A stretch of 22,612 nt of DNA from CAYNNP01 sp964398215. GTDB taxonomy: Bacteria > Planctomycetota > Planctomycetia > Pirellulales > Pirellulaceae. Under the pieces are notes generated by a model. The model worked only from the letters and a program-made list of their open reading frames with translations. It was not told where the DNA came from and made no database searches. Shown in pieces: positions 20,925-22,612 of the stretch. The position numbers and the translations under genes were made by a program. The DNA lies in assembly GCA_964398215.1 (NCBI GenBank), contig CAYNNP010000095.1, forward strand, positions 1 through 22,612. Direction: 5' to 3'. How positions within the stretch are numbered: the first letter of the stretch is position 1; each line of letters begins with the position of its first letter.

Positions 20925-22397
20925 TCAGTACCGAAACCACCAAAACGGGAAACTGATGCCATTCATTTCCCAGCCCGTTGCTTTGCGGACTTGGCGGATT
21001 GTGGAGTAAGTGTTTTCGCCTTCCGCGTCTCCGTCCCAGATCAGTGGTGCGAAAGAAAAATAGACATTGCGGTCGATTTCTGTCTGTTGCCTGATTGTAA
21101 AACTGGAATTGATACTAGCGCTGCGATTCAACAGGAAATAGTTTCCGGTAATCGTCTGTCCGATATCTTGAGAGCGCGAAAGCTTGATTCCTGCGCCTCG
21201 TGAAAACAGCGTTGGCGTGAATCCATTCTGCAAGAAAACGTTGCCCTGGATCAGACAGTTGGGGCTGACGGTTGTGTTCAGACCAGCGCCATCGTTGTAG
21301 GCAGAAATATTGTCTTTGACGACAACGACCGAACCCGGCAACACAAGATCAACAATCATCCCATTGCCATCAACAAGAGTCGCGTCTTGTTGTCGTAGGA
21401 CAATATTTCGCTCGATCGATATTCCTTCGCCAGTTCCGTTGGTGCTAATTCCAGACGCTCCCGGAAACACCATCGTTTCTGCGTAATACCCACCAAAGCA
21501 CAGATAGTTATCACTGATCTTGGAATTCGTTACACCGTCTTGAAAAGAGATATGGCTTCTGCCACTGAACGTTACCAGATTGCCTTGTACCAGCACGTTT
21601 TCACTTTCCGCGCGGATGTCGATCCCGTTGTCCAAGGACTGGGTCACATAGTTTCCAGAAATCACAGCGTCTTTCAGACCAGGATTGGGAGCGAAGGTAA
21701 AGATCCCGTTCGACGTGCAACTGATTTGGTTTGATTTGATCTGGATAGATTCCGCCCCGTTGCACTGGATTCCTGCCCAATAGCCTTCGATTTGATTGCC
21801 AAGAACTTTGATGTCCCTTGAGCCTTCAATCGCAATTGCCGTTTCAAATTCCAAACTCCGCATGAGCCCCAAGTAGGTTGAAAACTCTTCTTCGACGCGT
21901 TGTTCGCGTGTGGAATATGGCAAGGTATAGTCGGGGGCACTATCAAATTCCGCGTCACGGACCGTGCATGGCATGGGGACCCAGTTTGGAACTTGATAAA
22001 ACGGTCGGTCAGTGAAACAGAAGCCTCTAACCAGAAGGCCAGTGCTGTTTCGAATCAAAAGTTTATTCAGGACAACCGACTGACCACGGGCAGCTACCAA
22101 TTGAATCCGGTCTGTGCCGCCGTCGATTCCAACGGCTGGAATCACACCTTCGCCCCAGCCGGTGTCTTCAGTTCGATAGTCCCCAGCCAGCACGATAACT
22201 TTGTCACCAGGGAATGCGGCGCTGAGTCCAGCGGCGATGGTTTTCAGTGGCCATTTCCGTGTGCCAGTATTTGTATCCGATGCATTCGCGTCATCGCGCG
22301 AAACGATAATGTTGGCTGCCGAAGCAACTGGACACTGAATCAATAGGCTGATTAGAACGATCGCTGGTACAGCGAACCGTGCAAGAGTAGATTTCAT
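20925..22397 (-). CDS. Secreted right-handed parallel beta-helix protein (DUF1565-like N-terminus)
   Basis: 490 residues. A clear signal peptide occupies 1-27 (K2, hydrophobic core, cleavage after A-S-A). Residues about 30-72 follow the DUF1565 pattern, N-T-G-T ... W-P-L-K-T-I-A-A-G-L ... G-D-K-V-I-V-L-A-G-D-Y. The rest is a run of parallel beta-helix rungs, with recurrent short I-x-G-N-x-(I/V) turns (for example I-S-G-N-Y-V-T, V-L-V-Q-G-N-L-V, I-S-D-N-Y-L, I-Q-G-N-V-F-L, I-T-G-N-Y-F-L). The fold suits carbohydrate binding or cleavage, as in polysaccharide lyases and related enzymes, but no catalytic residues can be assigned. The ATG at 22397 starts the signal peptide directly; a TTG at 22421 would add 8 residues and lacks a ribosome binding site. 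Its stop is 14 bp from that of the UnbV gene, tail to tail. Confidence 0.85.
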   Translation of the reverse strand: MKSTLARFAVPAIVLISLLIQCPVASAANIIVSRDDANASDTNTGTRKWPLKTIAAGLSAAFPGDKVIVLAGDYRTEDTGWGEGVIPAVGIDGGTDRIQLVAARGQSVVLNKLLIRNSTGLLVRGFCFTDRPFYQVPNWVPMPCTVRDAEFDSAPDYTLPYSTREQRVEEEFSTYLGLMRSLEFETAIAIEGSRDIKVLGNQIEGYWAGIQCNGAESIQIKSNQISCTSNGIFTFAPNPGLKDAVISGNYVTQSLDNGIDIRAESENVLVQGNLVTFSGRSHISFQDGVTNSKISDNYLCFGGYYAETMVFPGASGISTNGTGEGISIERNIVLRQQDATLVDGNGMIVDLVLPGSVVVVKDNISAYNDGAGLNTTVSPNCLIQGNVFLQNGFTPTLFSRGAGIKLSRSQDIGQTITGNYFLLNRSASINSSFTIRQQTEIDRNVYFSFAPLIWDGDAEGENTYSTIRQVRKATGWEMNGISFPFWWFRY

Positions 22398-22466
22398 CTG
22401 CTTAGTCTTGATGTGGAACAATGATGGAGTGCGGACAATCTTACCCAGTTTTCCCCATTTAGTTTA

Positions 22467-22486
22467 GGCAGATTCTCTAGTCTGCC
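22467..22486. other. Hairpin upstream of the beta-helix gene
   Basis: GGCAGATT and AGTCTGCC form an 8-bp stem (one G-T pair) around CTCT. It lies 70 bp upstream of the beta-helix start. On the plus strand a T-rich stretch follows loosely, on the minus strand it does not. It could be a regulatory site or the terminator of a gene outside the window. Confidence 0.35.
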
Positions 22487-22553
22487 CATATTTATGATTT
22501 TGTTGCGGATATGATCACATCGTGAACCCAGTAGATTTACTGAAAACTCTTCT

Positions 22554-22612
22554 GGTAACCCGAAGCGTTAGCGAGCGACAATCGATATTGACTCGGTCCC
22601 TCGCTCACGCTT
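22554..22612. repeat. Palindromic intergenic repeat (Rhodopirellula-type), cut by the window edge
   Basis: AAGCGTTAGCGAG (22563-22575) and CTCGCTCACGCTT (22600-22612) are inverted copies with one mismatch. Between them is a smaller palindrome, CAATCGATATTG (22579-22590). Read from the right edge on the minus strand the arm translates as K-R-E-R-G-T, part of a motif (N-P-K-R-E-R-G-T) that I recall recurring in many spurious Rhodopirellula open frames. The left arm is preceded by GGTAACCCG (22554-22562); the matching right flank would lie outside the window. Confidence 0.7.

Overview
The window looks like a chromosomal segment from a planctomycete of the Pirellulaceae, most likely Rhodopirellula or a close relative. 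This is inferred from gene content, not from a database search. The supporting features are a fused AroD-AroE protein, a large lipoprotein with TPR-like, FG-GAP and ASPIC/UnbV parts, weak ribosome binding sites with several possible starts, and, at the right edge, a palindromic repeat whose reverse strand spells the K-R-E-R-G-T motif I associate with high-copy Rhodopirellula repeats. I see no rRNA, tRNA, CRISPR array, insertion sequence or phage gene. The region looks like stable core and lineage-specific chromosome.

Left part (66-8431), all on the minus strand. In transcription order: a secretin-N-domain protein with no recognisable outer-membrane barrel, a strong Rho-independent terminator or attenuator, GspE ATPase, GspF inner-membrane platform (2-bp gap from GspE), a GC-rich hairpin, ATP-dependent PEP carboxykinase, and a phosphatase that aligns along its whole length with mitochondrial PTPMT1 (phosphatidylglycerophosphate phosphatase). 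No pseudopilin gene accompanies the type II secretion-like genes.

Middle part (8432-12797). A 559-bp gene-free divergent region holds a 21-bp tandem repeat followed directly by a perfect hairpin. Type I methionine aminopeptidase (plus strand) converges on the minus-strand aroD-aroE fusion of the shikimate pathway. The fusion is divergent from an exported PQQ-type beta-propeller protein that has a hairpin in its 5' untranslated region.

Right part (12895-20910), a compact plus-strand array that reads like one operon: a HemN/HemW-family radical SAM protein, a GcvH-like lipoyl carrier (4-base GTGA overlap), a membrane-anchored helical protein with an MCE-like segment, a fused MlaF-MlaE lipid ABC transporter, a 57-residue charged coiled-coil protein, and the TPR/FG-GAP/UnbV lipoprotein. 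I infer an envelope lipid transport machine, with a radical SAM plus lipoyl-carrier pair of unknown function in front of it. This array is the best candidate here for an undescribed system. A secreted right-handed beta-helix protein (minus strand) converges on it with a 14-bp gap, and the window ends inside the palindromic repeat.
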